Notes under the pieces: model-generated
Seen by the model: only the letters and a program-made list of their open reading frames with translations
Told to the model about the DNA's origin: nothing
Database searches by the model: none
In this document: piece after piece, positions 58,201-62,130 of the stretch
Layout of the letters: every line of letters starts with the position of its first letter
Numbering within the stretch: position 1 is the first letter of the stretch
Made by a program: the position numbers and the translations under genes
Assembly (NCBI GenBank): GCA_034401795.1
Contig: CM067366.1
Location: forward strand, 79,679,647-79,743,646
Length of the DNA: 64,000 nucleotides
Source of the DNA: Chaetoderma sp. LZ-2023a
Taxonomy: Eukaryota > Mollusca > Caudofoveata > Chaetodermatida > Chaetodermatidae
Direction of reading: 5' to 3'

Positions 58201-59955
58201 AAAGATTCACCCGACCATAACCGTATATGTGGACCGACAAAACGAATAGCGACCGTTACCGACTGACTGACTGCCTGGGATAGATAGGGGAAAAAGCCTG
58301 CTGTCTCCCCTGCCACTTAGAACCCTTCTCCCGAGAGACGGACATTCCCCCTGTCGCCTTACATGAATATTGTTTATCTGGAATTATTGAATAAATAATC
58401 TTGAATCTTGCATTGACCACATGATTCAAGATTCCAAATTATTTATTTCATACTAAATATATAGTATATATACATCACAGTTGGGCAGTCCATCAAAGGC
58501 AGAGCCTATGAATCGATGGACCCCCTCCACATAAAACAAGACATTACAATATATGGTCAGGGTATGTGTTTCTAACAGGGTTCTATTTCTAGCAATTGCT
58601 CCTTTTTGTGTTCTCCCGCACTCGTTTTCCTGACATCGTCAAAAGATGTTTATTTCAATAGATACAGAGATTTTACACATTTGATAATTTTATCAAAATG
58701 GAGCAGAAACAAGTAATTATTTTACCTACCTTTTTATTGGACGTGTGAAAAACGGGTTTTCACTATTACTTTTTTCAGGGTACATAAAGATGTTCATAAC
58801 TGGTATAGAAATGAAACAAACTGGTCCAGCTTTCGCATCAGATGACAATATGCCAGTTGCTATCTAACACGGCATGTTGATTTCAACAACATAACAATAA
58901 TTTTCTATGGATGCACCGAAGGGAGATGCGGTGCTTATATTGTTTACAGATCAAGACAAACATGGTCATAGTTTCTATACACAGTAACAACTAAACTAAT
59001 TTTAACGTTTTATGGAATGCAAAATAACACTTATTTTCATATTCAACACCAGATTTACTACTTTAGAAAGCAAGGATCCAGGATTGTAACTTTGAAAATG
59101 ATGTTGCTGCTGTCAATGTGTACCGGGGGTAATGCGAAATAAACGAAATCACGGACTTCATTTGTCATGAGGGATTTGATACTTACCTTCCTAATACTCT
59201 TTGATATTCCCAAATATCGACTTTCACTCAATAAATACTCAGATTAAAAACAGTTAGGTGACCCTACTGGGCAGGTAGTCAGATGACAGTCCGGCGGATG
59301 CCTGCCCCAACCTCGCGCATGCGCAGACTGGCACTTCCTCAGACTAATTTATTGGCTGACACAATGTAACTTTACGAGAGCCTGAAGACCGAGCCTCTGT
59401 GGGGCGGAGAGGCTGGGTCCGTGTTAGGGAGATAAGTATCAACTCTCTCGTGAAAAATGAAATCCGTGATTTAGTTTATTTCACTTCAAGAGTATACTTA
59501 CCTCCCTAACACTCTTTGATATTGCTAGAATTTGTAAGACAATTTGGCGGGAGGGAGGCGAGGTCAAAAGACCAGCTCTTCCCTAAGTGCTTTTCTGCGA
59601 TTAAGGCACTTAAACCTCTGATAAAAACACAAACAGGAAATGATTTGAACATCGGATAACACAACCAATGGCTGAGAGAAGACCATATGTCATATGCGTT
59701 CTCCCCCCCCCCCCCCCCCCACCCCCTTTTCTTGGGAGGGAGACAGAATGGCGGCAATGTCCCATACGCTCTCTATGTACAAGTGCCTTGTACTATAGGA
59801 CATTAGACGAAAAAGCCTCCATTTTCGTATACTCTCAATAATGAACCACATAAAACACGTACCATTACCATATTAATAACGAAGGGCCACGTGACAAAAC
59901 AATCAACAACACATAAACAAGACTGACCTTGTGAATTGCTTGATGCTGTCATCAT
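25058..59955 (-). CDS. PAICS: PAICS: bifunctional SAICAR synthetase / AIR carboxylase, whole 8-exon gene
   Basis: Cytosolic purine-synthesis enzyme that carboxylates aminoimidazole ribonucleotide and condenses the product with aspartate to give SAICAR. Eight minus-strand coding exons join with consistent phases to 1284 nt (427 residues plus stop; human protein 425). Order: N-terminal SAICAR synthetase domain (about 1-260, with [37 protein letters not shown] and [12 protein letters not shown]), then the AIR carboxylase domain (about 265-427, with [19 protein letters not shown] and [16 protein letters not shown]). All introns are GT-AG. Introns from exon 1 onward are about 11270, 1507, 13872, 1235, 619, 3083 and 2028 bp, and most of their length is transposable element. 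I see no frameshift, stop or lost motif, so the gene looks functional. The family is certain; exon 1 is the least certain part because it was placed by phase and length. Confidence 0.95.
25329..25999 (-). mobile_element. Penelope-like retroelement, 5'-truncated, with 16-bp target duplication
   Basis: 671 bp between two copies of TAGGCTTCCATTAGGA (25313-25328 and 26000-26015). Minus-strand coding remnant at 25394-25811. At the other end, read on the plus strand, there is a TATA box (TATAAAAGGGGCTG at about 25876) of the kind found in Penelope leader repeats, so one terminal piece lies inverted relative to the coding part. That arrangement is common in this class. It sits in PAICS intron 7. Confidence 0.75.
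25394..25811 (-). pseudogene. GIY-YIG endonuclease domain of a Penelope-like element
   Basis: The minus strand reads [43 protein letters not shown] and ends EPIGINLAW-stop. VVYLLTC ... YVGET is the GIY-YIG core of this retroelement class, with Cys pairs (CTTC; upstream CNIC and CQT) that form its zinc-binding lead-in. The domain itself is open for over 100 codons. The lead-in is broken by a TAG near 25779, and the reverse transcriptase that should precede it is absent. The longest open frame here is in another frame and is spurious. Confidence 0.75.
26030..26480 (-). repeat. Family F repeat
   Basis: Shares CGCGGAAGTTAAATTATTAAAT, TTTAAAGATGATTGTTTATTA, AATTTGACATAAAATG and GAGTGAGTACTCGG with 28210-28660. 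Complementary copies lie at 28860-29110 and inside the hAT element at 42520-43000. Confidence 0.65.
26480..27249. other. No gene; G run near 26694
   Basis: Intron 7-side sequence without recognised elements apart from about 16 consecutive G at 26695-26710 and AT-rich stretches. Confidence 0.4.
27250..27408 (-). CDS. PAICS: PAICS exon 7 (AIR carboxylase core)
   Basis: 159 nt reading [35 protein letters not shown] and ending in WSSLRLPSG. The AGRSNGLGP loop is the signature of the PurE fold. It lies partly in a different frame from the longest open frame here. Acceptor TTACAG|GT; donor CATCAG|GTGATT. Confidence 0.95.
27640..27865. mobile_element. H2 miniature element
   Basis: CCTTTAACACTCATATCAGCC at left; TTTGAGGATTCAAACATGAAAGG at right. 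The inner palindrome is short, GACTATTTTTACCACCGGAAT with inverse CAGTGGTAAATT. Confidence 0.65.
27930..28060. repeat. Type E repeat fragment
   Basis: GGCGGAATAAAGTGTCTCG and TTGACCTTTGACCTG ... ATGCTACCTCCTA match the 176-bp units at 29.2-30.1 kb. Confidence 0.55.
28210..28660 (-). repeat. Family F repeat
   Basis: Contains GAAATTATTAAATTGG, GAGCGAGTACTCGG, GAACTAAGTATTG, CCCGTTTGATAAAC and GAGCCAGCGGCTC. The same blocks occur in reverse order and orientation at 42530-42960 within the hAT element. Confidence 0.65.
28860..29110 (+). repeat. Family F repeat, opposite orientation
   Basis: ATTTTGATGCAATAAACAATC, CACTTCCACGATGAT and GCATACATTAAACATAG match 42800-42910 in direct orientation. Confidence 0.6.
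29180..30145. repeat. Type E tandem repeat, about 176-bp unit
   Basis: The block AGTTCCAATAGGATTAA-CAATCCTGAAATATA recurs near 29235, 29410, 29587, 29763, 29941 and 30112 (the last truncated), spaced 175-178 bp. Each unit also has a TGACCTTGACCTTTGACCT segment. Confidence 0.75.
30492..30669 (-). CDS. PAICS: PAICS exon 6 (start of AIR carboxylase domain)
   Basis: 178 nt reading [20 protein letters not shown] and on through [18 protein letters not shown] to AQYEG. The GSPSD and SAHK segments build the CO2/AIR site of the PurE-like octameric domain. Acceptor GGTCAG|GAG, donor GAAG|GTATGT. Confidence 0.96.
30905..31030. repeat. H2 element remnant with H1-like piece
   Basis: TTAACCCTTTCATGGTCAAATTTG ... 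GCAGGCCAAGAGACC, then AATATTCAACAG and ACTGGATTCCTCCATT, as in the H1 copy at 8180-8600. Two families appear joined after deletion. Confidence 0.5.
31289..31458 (-). CDS. PAICS: PAICS exon 5 (end of SAICAR synthetase domain)
   Basis: 170 nt reading [20 protein letters not shown], then the [13 protein letters not shown] helix and [22 protein letters not shown] is the family's C-terminal signature. Acceptor TTTTTAG|GC; donor GTCAAG|GTTAGT. Confidence 0.95.
31470..32055. other. Intron 4, mostly unassigned
   Basis: An H2 fragment at about 31480-31600 (CCATTTAATGGCCAAATTTGG, CAGGCCCAGAGATC); the rest is not recognised. Confidence 0.4.
32060..32466. mobile_element. H2 element followed directly by an H3 element
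   Basis: H2: TTAACCCTTTAACGGTGAAG to ATTTGACCATTAACCC, with palindrome arms GCAGACCAAGAGAAGAT / TTCTTCTCTTGGCCTGC (32115-32235). H3: CCCTTTGCACTCTGATGTC to TCATCAGTGGTAAGGGTTAA, whose inner palindrome has lost most of one arm. Confidence 0.65.
32694..32901 (-). CDS. PAICS: PAICS exon 4 (SAICAR synthetase, aspartate/ATP site)
   Basis: 208 nt starting [18 protein letters not shown] and running through [20 protein letters not shown] to [20 protein letters not shown] carries acidic residues of the metal/ATP site. Acceptor GTTATAG|GATGATG; donor ACGG|GTATGT. Confidence 0.95.
33175..33270. repeat. H1-type hairpin
   Basis: TTGAATATTTTGAAACTTATTT and its complement enclose GACTGGAAGCTG / CAGCTTCCAGTC, a near-perfect stem with an asymmetric tip. 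Confidence 0.7.
33271..34320. other. Intron 3, no recognised gene
   Basis: AT-rich. Short open frames on both strands near 33830-34260 lack domains. A half H1 palindrome lies at about 33625-33670. Confidence 0.4.
34322..35695. repeat. Eight-copy palindromic satellite (type G), 141-151-bp unit
   Basis: The core CAAGATGGC starts at 34469, 34612, 34763, 34907, 35049, 35193, 35344 and 35485. Each unit has GTTATCATCCGGAAACCAA, the core, often its reverse complement GGCCATCTTGGATTTC, then ATTTCGATAGGTTTCTTC and CCTATGAAGTTTCAAA. At 35485-35510 the core plus complement is a perfect 26-bp palindrome. CATAATACCCCACCA occurs at both ends of the array. Minus-strand open frames here are translations of the units. 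Confidence 0.85.
35713..36212. mobile_element. hAT-type miniature element
   Basis: 500 bp with terminal inverted repeats TAGGGCTGCAACGATT / AATCGTTGCAGCCCTA and an exact 8-bp duplication CTTGAAAC on each side (35705-35712, 36213-36220). Subterminal ATCGTGATAC-type repeats. No transposase frame. Confidence 0.85.
36213..36759. other. Intron 3, no recognised feature
   Basis: Contains a short inverted pair around 36230-36385 (CCAGAGCTCTAGATAAGC near the left, GCTTATTTAGAGCTCTGGG near the right) that may mark a small foldback element of about 155 bp. Otherwise unassigned. Confidence 0.4.
36770..40736 (+). mobile_element. Full-length non-LTR retrotransposon (LINE) with target duplication
   Basis: 3967 bp bounded by GATGATTGAC at 36760-36769 and 40737-40746. 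Starts GGCCCCTGTTTAAGAC and ends in an AAAAGAAGAAGAAGAA tail, the short-repeat 3' end seen in I/Nimb-like clades. One long reading frame region encodes AP endonuclease, reverse transcriptase and RNase H. RNase H after RT points to the I group; the clade was not tested. It lies in PAICS intron 3 in the opposite orientation to the gene. Confidence 0.85.
36868..40708 (+). pseudogene. LINE polyprotein: AP endonuclease, reverse transcriptase, RNase H (broken)
   Basis: Endonuclease about 37099-37720: [46 protein letters not shown] and SNHHP (normally SDHxP, so one acidic residue is changed). RT about 38390-39088: [39 protein letters not shown] and the catalytic YADDLVL. RNase H about 39950-40330: [28 protein letters not shown] and GNEEADKMA, with all four acidic residues present. 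A C-terminal [17 protein letters not shown] motif follows. Breaks: TAG at 38140-38142, two frameshifts between about 38575 and 38660, and TGA at 39086-39088 directly after YADDLVL. Not functional as it stands, but few lesions, hence fairly young. Confidence 0.9.
40747..41267. other. No recognised feature
   Basis: AT-rich intron 3 sequence with a short TATACATATATACAT tract near 41188. Confidence 0.4.
41268..44783 (+). mobile_element. Type B element split by a hAT insertion
   Basis: Starts CGAGGCACAAGGGCCTG ... GCTCACCTGGACCATT and ends TTCTGGCCAGGTGAGCTAA. The body has units of about 150 bp with CCAAGATGGCC-type cores at 41361, 43410, 43558, 44321, 44471, 44613 and others. It is interrupted at 41747-43339. 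A G+C-richer insert (CTTGAAATCTGGAGGTCCC, about 43970-44260) also departs from the unit pattern. Confidence 0.8.
41747..43339. mobile_element. Non-autonomous hAT-type element carrying family F sequence
   Basis: 1593 bp with inverted ends TAGGGTTGCACGATTATT / AAAATCGTGCAACCCTA and a perfect 8-bp duplication GTTGAAAT (41739-41746, 43340-43347). The interior at 42520-43000 is the family F repeat found alone at 26.0, 28.2 and 28.9 kb. No transposase is recognisable. TATATAATCG-type subterminal repeats as in the 19.3-kb copy. Confidence 0.85.
44884..45574. other. Unassigned decayed sequence, possibly an old retroelement
   Basis: Several short frames (e.g. 44954-45139, 45220-45474) with higher G+C than the flanks and no splice support. 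Beyond the inserted H3 element, 45940-45985 reads [17 protein letters not shown], which resembles the basic tail of some LINE or DDE proteins. Too eroded to name. Confidence 0.35.
45575..45767. mobile_element. H3 miniature element
   Basis: Terminal CCACTCTGATGTCAATATTC and TTTTGGCATCAGAGTGGTTA. Inner palindrome GTGTACGTTTTTCAACAATT with TTGCTGTCATATGACAGCAA at its tip. Copies at 7622-7818, 32285-32466 and 49289-49485. Confidence 0.75.
46007..46420. mobile_element. hAT-like miniature element, diverged
   Basis: TATAGGCTTGTGCGATTATTGC ... GATCGATTATTTAAGAATAATCG at left matches 19331-19786, and GATTTAATCACGTAATC lies at right. The middle has one arm of the H2 palindrome. The right end and target duplication are not clear. 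Confidence 0.55.
46774..46952 (-). CDS. PAICS: PAICS exon 3 (SAICAR synthetase core)
   Basis: 179 nt reading [20 protein letters not shown], then [20 protein letters not shown], and ending in PPKLETFFK. The IPIEWV-x-RRIATGS block is the conserved substrate-binding segment of the family. Acceptor TTCATAG|GT, donor TTCAAG|GTTTGT. It was absent from the open-frame list because stops close in on both sides. Confidence 0.95.
46975..47160. mobile_element. H2 miniature element, one palindrome arm deleted
   Basis: TTAACCCTTTAACACTCATATC at left and AACAAATGTAAGGGTTAG at right; only the right-hand arm AAATAGTCTTCTCTTG remains. Confidence 0.6.
47205..47305. repeat. Hairpin related to H1
   Basis: GCTGAATATTTTTAAGACAATTT and inverse ATTATTTCAAAATATTCAGC around ACTGAAAGTTGT / ATAACTTTCACC. 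Confidence 0.6.
47465..47700. repeat. H2 element remnant
   Basis: CCATTAATGGTCAAGCCAGCC, CCAAGAGAAGATTCTCG and inverse TAGGCTTCTCTTGTCCTGC. Confidence 0.55.
47744..47860 (-). repeat. End fragment of a type A/B element
   Basis: TTAGCTCACCTGGCTTAAATGGCC is the reverse complement of the usual terminal hairpin, followed by a GACTGTCTGTCGCC stretch matching the GACGGACGG tail in reverse. Confidence 0.6.
47894..47950. repeat. Perfect 27-bp stem hairpin
   Basis: Arms 47894-47920 and 47924-47950 are exact reverse complements with loop TAA; tip GTTGGTGGC/GCCACCAAC. The stem continues imperfectly outward (ATTTGAAAA / TTCAAAATATT). It lies in PAICS intron 2. Confidence 0.85.
48185..48362. repeat. H2 element remnant
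   Basis: AATACTCAAACCGACTAAAAATGG ... CAGACCAAGAGGCC ... TTGAACAAATTTGAGGGTTAA, with most of the palindrome lost. Confidence 0.5.
48460..48657 (-). CDS. PAICS: PAICS exon 2 (SAICAR synthetase ATP-binding part)
   Basis: Encodes [18 protein letters not shown] and onward through [19 protein letters not shown] to FELLNNAG. The EGKTK loop and the ITAGDG segment line the nucleotide site of SAICAR synthetase. Acceptor TTTTAG|AG and donor GCAG|GTTAGT; 198 nt, entering with two bases of a codon and leaving with one. The acceptor could instead lie two bases further in, but the phase to exon 1 favours the call given. Confidence 0.95.
48742..49106 (-). mobile_element. H1 element with 8-bp target duplication
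   Basis: 365 bp between TCTATACC at 48734-48741 and 49107-49114. Inverted ends AATGGAC-(T)-TTCCAGTTT / AAACTGGAAAGGTCCATT. The central palindrome (about 48916-48983) is partly deleted. An ATCGATCGATCGATCG run lies at 49017-49036. The 8-bp duplication suggests H1 is mobilised by a hAT-type transposase. Confidence 0.75.
49255..49490. mobile_element. C-run followed by an H3 miniature element
   Basis: About 20 or more C at 49262-49286, then CTCTGATGTCAATATTC to TCTGACATCAGTGTTCTAAGG. The inner palindrome is nearly perfect: TGTACATTTT-CAACAATTT, TTGGTGGACAATGTTGCTGTC and inverse. Confidence 0.75.
49492..49963. repeat. Start of a type B-like element and unassigned flank of the DIRS element
   Basis: AACAAGAGGTTCAAGGGGCCTGC and GGCATTTCAAG open like type B elements. 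From about 49829 to 49920 there is a block (GAGATCTGCCATGTGTCTCTA, GGGAATGAAGAGGACTAGG) also found at 46508-46575. Confidence 0.5.
50001..50160. repeat. DIRS inverted terminal repeat (3' end of element)
   Basis: From CAATACTCACCATTCTG to TTGTTTGCATAG, near-identical in reverse complement to 56871-57032. Contains an 11-bp stem CGGGTACTCGG / CCGAGTACCCG around CTCCCAACTG. Confidence 0.9.
50212..50310. repeat. DIRS internal complementary region
   Basis: 50212-50270 is the reverse complement of 49964-50020 (left outer end). 50271-50303 is the reverse complement of 57012-57044 (right outer end). The join TTTCCTGCA|TTCTCCTTCG reproduces the circle junction. This is the template by which DIRS elements are thought to complete and circularise their DNA. 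Confidence 0.9.
50818..51800 (-). pseudogene. DIRS tyrosine recombinase
   Basis: The N-terminal SAM-like part ([20 protein letters not shown]) lies at the end of the upstream frame. The catalytic part fills 51591-50818: [14 protein letters not shown] (catalytic Arg), [31 protein letters not shown] (H-x-x-R box, here with Asn for His), [11 protein letters not shown] (second H/W) and TDYYMRDVS (catalytic Tyr). Between the halves there is a TAG at about 51661 with a frameshift and a TGA near 51625. The catalytic half is intact over 257 codons. Confidence 0.85.
51660..53583 (-). pseudogene. DIRS reverse transcriptase, RNase H and linked domain
   Basis: RT pieces lie in three frames: [20 protein letters not shown] with [20 protein letters not shown] (53507-53316); [20 protein letters not shown] (53583-53137); [18 protein letters not shown] with the catalytic [11 protein letters not shown] (53305-52830). 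RNase [18 protein letters not shown] (52827-52486), then in the next frame [15 protein letters not shown] and [15 protein letters not shown] (usually DNSTV, so a likely lost Asp) and [15 protein letters not shown] (52595 downward). [17 protein letters not shown] and [16 protein letters not shown] belong to the methyltransferase-like region of DIRS elements. At least three frameshifts, so no intact polymerase. Confidence 0.85.
53719..53737 (+). repeat. C run inside the DIRS element
   Basis: About 19 consecutive C followed by CTCTTTCTTAACGAGAGAGAGAGAG, between the gag and RT regions. Another run (about 14 C) lies at 50461 near the internal complementary region. Confidence 0.85.
53857..55990 (-). 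pseudogene. DIRS gag-like region
   Basis: N-terminal Cys-rich stretch (CDDCHKFV, then [20 protein letters not shown]) near 55990-55850. An acidic, low-complexity middle ([18 protein letters not shown]) follows. Then a conserved-looking core, [20 protein letters not shown] and [20 protein letters not shown], and after a frame change [19 protein letters not shown] with a Lys/Gly-rich nucleic-acid-binding tail ([15 protein letters not shown]). Frames shift at least twice (near 54350 and between 55460 and 55700). Much more G+C-rich than its surroundings. The family name rests on position, since gag is poorly conserved. Confidence 0.65.
55991..56870. other. DIRS 5' leader
   Basis: Untranslated part of the element between the 5' terminal repeat and gag. 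A TTTTATAG|GCC acceptor-like site on the minus strand at about 55985 precedes the Cys-rich start of gag, so splicing of a leader is conceivable. CGAGCGACCGGGTG/CACCCGCTCGG at 56490-56520 forms a short stem. Confidence 0.5.
56871..57032. repeat. DIRS inverted terminal repeat (5' end of element)
   Basis: Reverse complement of 50001-50160 with two or three small differences near the inner edge (CAAGAATGAG against CTCATATTG). Same internal stem-loop. Confidence 0.9.
57045..58410 (+). other. GC-rich segment ending in a LINE-like tail; identity unknown
   Basis: Markedly richer in G+C and CpG than nearby intron sequence, with no long open frame and none of the repeat families seen elsewhere. A strong plus-strand acceptor (TTTCTTCTCTCTTGCAG at about 57296-57312) is present. 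It ends GAATAAATAATCTTGAATCTTG, a tail typical of some LINE 3' ends and including AATAAA. It could be a non-coding exon, a LINE 3' region or a LINE-mobilised transcript. The DIRS element begins exactly at its left edge, so its 5' part may lie left of 49964. Confidence 0.4.
58422..58620 (-). repeat. Probable 3' end of a LINE on the minus strand
   Basis: Read on the minus strand: TTTATGTGGAGGGGGTCCAT, CTCTGCCTTTGATGGACTGCC, then AAATAAATAATTTGGAATC and TTGAATC. It shares its terminal motif with the plus-strand segment ending at 58410, so the two meet tail to tail. No coding part is visible further right. Confidence 0.45.
58621..59133. other. Intron 1, no recognised feature
   Basis: AT-rich sequence without repeat families or splice-supported frames that I can identify. 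Confidence 0.4.
59134..59780 (-). mobile_element. 3' end of a second DIRS-family element
   Basis: The outer end (GCGAAATAAACGAAATCACGG ... TTGATACTTACC) recurs in reverse complement at 59425-59490 (GATAAGTATCAACTC ... CCGTGATTTAGTTTATTTC), followed by AGAGTATACTTACCTCCCTAAC. This is the same terminal repeat plus internal complementary region plan as the 49964-57044 element but with different sequence. GCCTCTGTGGGGCGGAGAGGCTGGGTCCGT is nearly shared with 50183-50212. A run of about 17 C follows at 59704, as in the first element. The coding region is missing. Confidence 0.7.
59928..59955 (-). CDS. PAICS: PAICS coding exon 1 (start codon, 9 codons plus 1 nt)
   Basis: The peptide reads MMTASSNSQ followed by one base G and a good donor (CAAG|GTCAGT). 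That G plus the first two bases of exon 2 gives Glu, so the joined sequence runs [16 protein letters not shown], with the short non-conserved leader expected before the SAICAR synthetase core. The total length then matches vertebrate PAICS almost exactly. The ATG has A at -3 and is immediately followed by a second ATG. The frame stays open upstream, so a longer N-terminus is possible. The 5' edge of the exon (UTR) cannot be seen. Another leader exon beyond the window is the main alternative. Confidence 0.7.
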
Positions 59956-59963
59956 CTTCCCAT
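59952..59963 (-). promoter_or_regulatory. Minimal upstream ORF overlapping the PAICS start
   Basis: On the minus strand ATG GGA AGA TGA is a 3-codon reading frame whose stop overlaps the proposed PAICS start (ATGATGA). Such a start-stop overlap can permit or limit re-initiation at the main ATG. It matters only if transcription begins upstream of 59963, which the sequence alone does not show. Confidence 0.4.
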
Positions 59964-60024
59964 TGGTGAAGACTGATGCAGTCCAGACAAGTGGTTGTTT
60001 ACATTGATAAATTGTGATATATAT

Positions 60025-61885
60025 AACAAGAGGCCTAAGGGGCCTGTGTCGCTCACCTGGAGCACCATCAATTTTTGTCAAAATTGTTGGTGGGTGGTTT
60101 AGTAGTCGCTTAAATGAGTTTGTGGACATTTTTTCAAGTGCAATATGGCGGTCAAATATGCTACATTTTGATTGGCCTACAGGGTTTTTTTGACGGATCA
60201 ACTTCCCTTGAACAAACTGTAATGGCCCTTAGTCCTTAATCATACCACCCAAATTTCGGCCTGATCCCTTCAGCAGTTCTGGAGGAGTCATTTTCAGGAA
60301 AACTAGGTCATCCAAGATGGTCGCCGAACCATTTGGCCAATCAAGTTATCTTGAACAAACTTGACTTACGCCTTGACCTAGATGAAGATTTCCCAAGCGG
60401 TTTTGGAGATTTTTAAAGACATTCCCTAAAATCGGCCAAAGTCCAAAATGGCCGCCGGGCAAATTGGCCGATCGGGTTCATTTGAACAAACTTGGATCCC
60501 TGTGCCCTAAGGATGCTTCTAGCCAAAACATAATTCAAATCGGCCGAGTAGTTCTCGAGAAGACATTTTAAATTTCCCATTGCTTTAGCATGGGAGCTTT
60601 TGACGAGAAAATTATCGAAGATGGTCGCCAAACTGTTTATACGACAATTTCAAAAATTGCAAATTTGAGCTCAGAATACCCAAAAACATATATAGAACCA
60701 ATTTTGGCCTCAAAATCCATCAAATAAAAAAATCCAATATGGCCGCCAAACAGGCTACATTTTGATTGGTCATGGCGGCCATGTTTTTTGATGGAGTAAC
60801 TTCCCTTGAACAAACTTTAATGGCCCTTAGTCCCTGATTATATCTCCCAAATTTCAGCCCGATCCCTTCAGCGGTTCTGGAGGTCGTTTTCGGGGAAACT
60901 AGGTCATCCAAGATGGCCACCGAACCATTCTGTCAATCAAGTCATCTTGAGCAAACTTGGCTTACGTCTTTCCCTAGATGAGGTTTCATAGGTTTTGAAT
61001 CGATTCCCCAAGCGATTTCGGAGAAGATTTTTAAAGACATTTCCTAAAAATCAGCCAAAATCCAAGATGGCCACCGTCCAAATTAGCCGATCGGCTTCAT
61101 TTGAACAAACTTGGATCCCTATGCCCTAAGGATGCTCCCTGCTAAATATAATTCAAATCGGCCTAATAGTTCTCCAGAAGAAGACACTTAAGATTTCCCA
61201 TTGCTTTAGTATGGGTGCCTTTGGCGGGAAAATAATCCAAAATGGCCGCCAAACCGTTTATCCGACAGTTTTGAAATTGGTAAATTTGAGCGCCGAATAC
61301 CCAAAACCTTATATAGAACCAATTTCGACCTCAAAATCCATCAAATACAAAAATTCAATATGGCCGCCACAAACACGCTACATTTTGATTGGCCCACCGC
61401 GGCCATGTTTTTTGACAGATCAACTTCCCTTGAACAATTTTAATGGACCTAAGTCCCTGATCATATATCCCAAATTTCGGCCTGATCCTTTCAGCAGTTT
61501 TGGAGTTGTTTTTGGGAAAACTAGGTCATCCAAGATGGCCACCGAACCGTTTGGTCAATCAAGTCTTCTAGAACAAACTTGGCTTACCTCCTTTCCTAGA
61601 TGATGTTTCATGAGTATTGAATCGATTCCAAAAGTGGTTTCAGAGAAGATTTTTAAAGACATTTCCTAAAATTGGCCGAAATCCAAGATGGCCAACAGCC
61701 AAATTGGCTCCATTTGAACAAACTTGGATCCCTATGCCCTACGGATGCTTTTTGCCAAATATAATTGAAATCGGCCCACTGGTTCTTGAGAAGTTGTTTA
61801 AAGGAAAAGTTGACGGACGGACGGATGATGGACGGACGGTCGCCACAGCATAAGCTCACTTGGCCTTTCAGGCCACGTGAGCTAA
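60025..61885 (+). mobile_element. Type A element adjoining the PAICS start
   Basis: Starts ATAACAAGAGGCCTAAGGGGCC ... GCTCACCTGGAGCA about 70 bp upstream of the PAICS ATG and ends TTTCAGGCCACGTGAGCTAA. Many CCAAGATGGCCGCC cores and CCCTTGAACAAACTT blocks. It therefore covers the place where the PAICS promoter or 5' UTR would be expected. Confidence 0.8.
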
Positions 61886-62130
61886 AAATGTATCATTACA
61901 GCCCTAGTCATTAGGGCCTCACTGACTCTGAGGAGCAAATGCTGTAATGTTTATCCTCAGTCAATGTGCTGATCATCTTCAATACTGGCTTGATTGGTTA
62001 GACACCATGTTACGGTTAAAATGAAGAGAAATACTGATGCAGAGTAGACAATGGTTCACAAGGTGTTTGTACGATCGTGAAACCAATATACCTGAAATAA
62101 ACGAATTCACCTTTTAACATTGGTCATGAA
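61886..62130. other. No recognised feature
   Basis: Short spacer between two type A elements. Confidence 0.4.
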
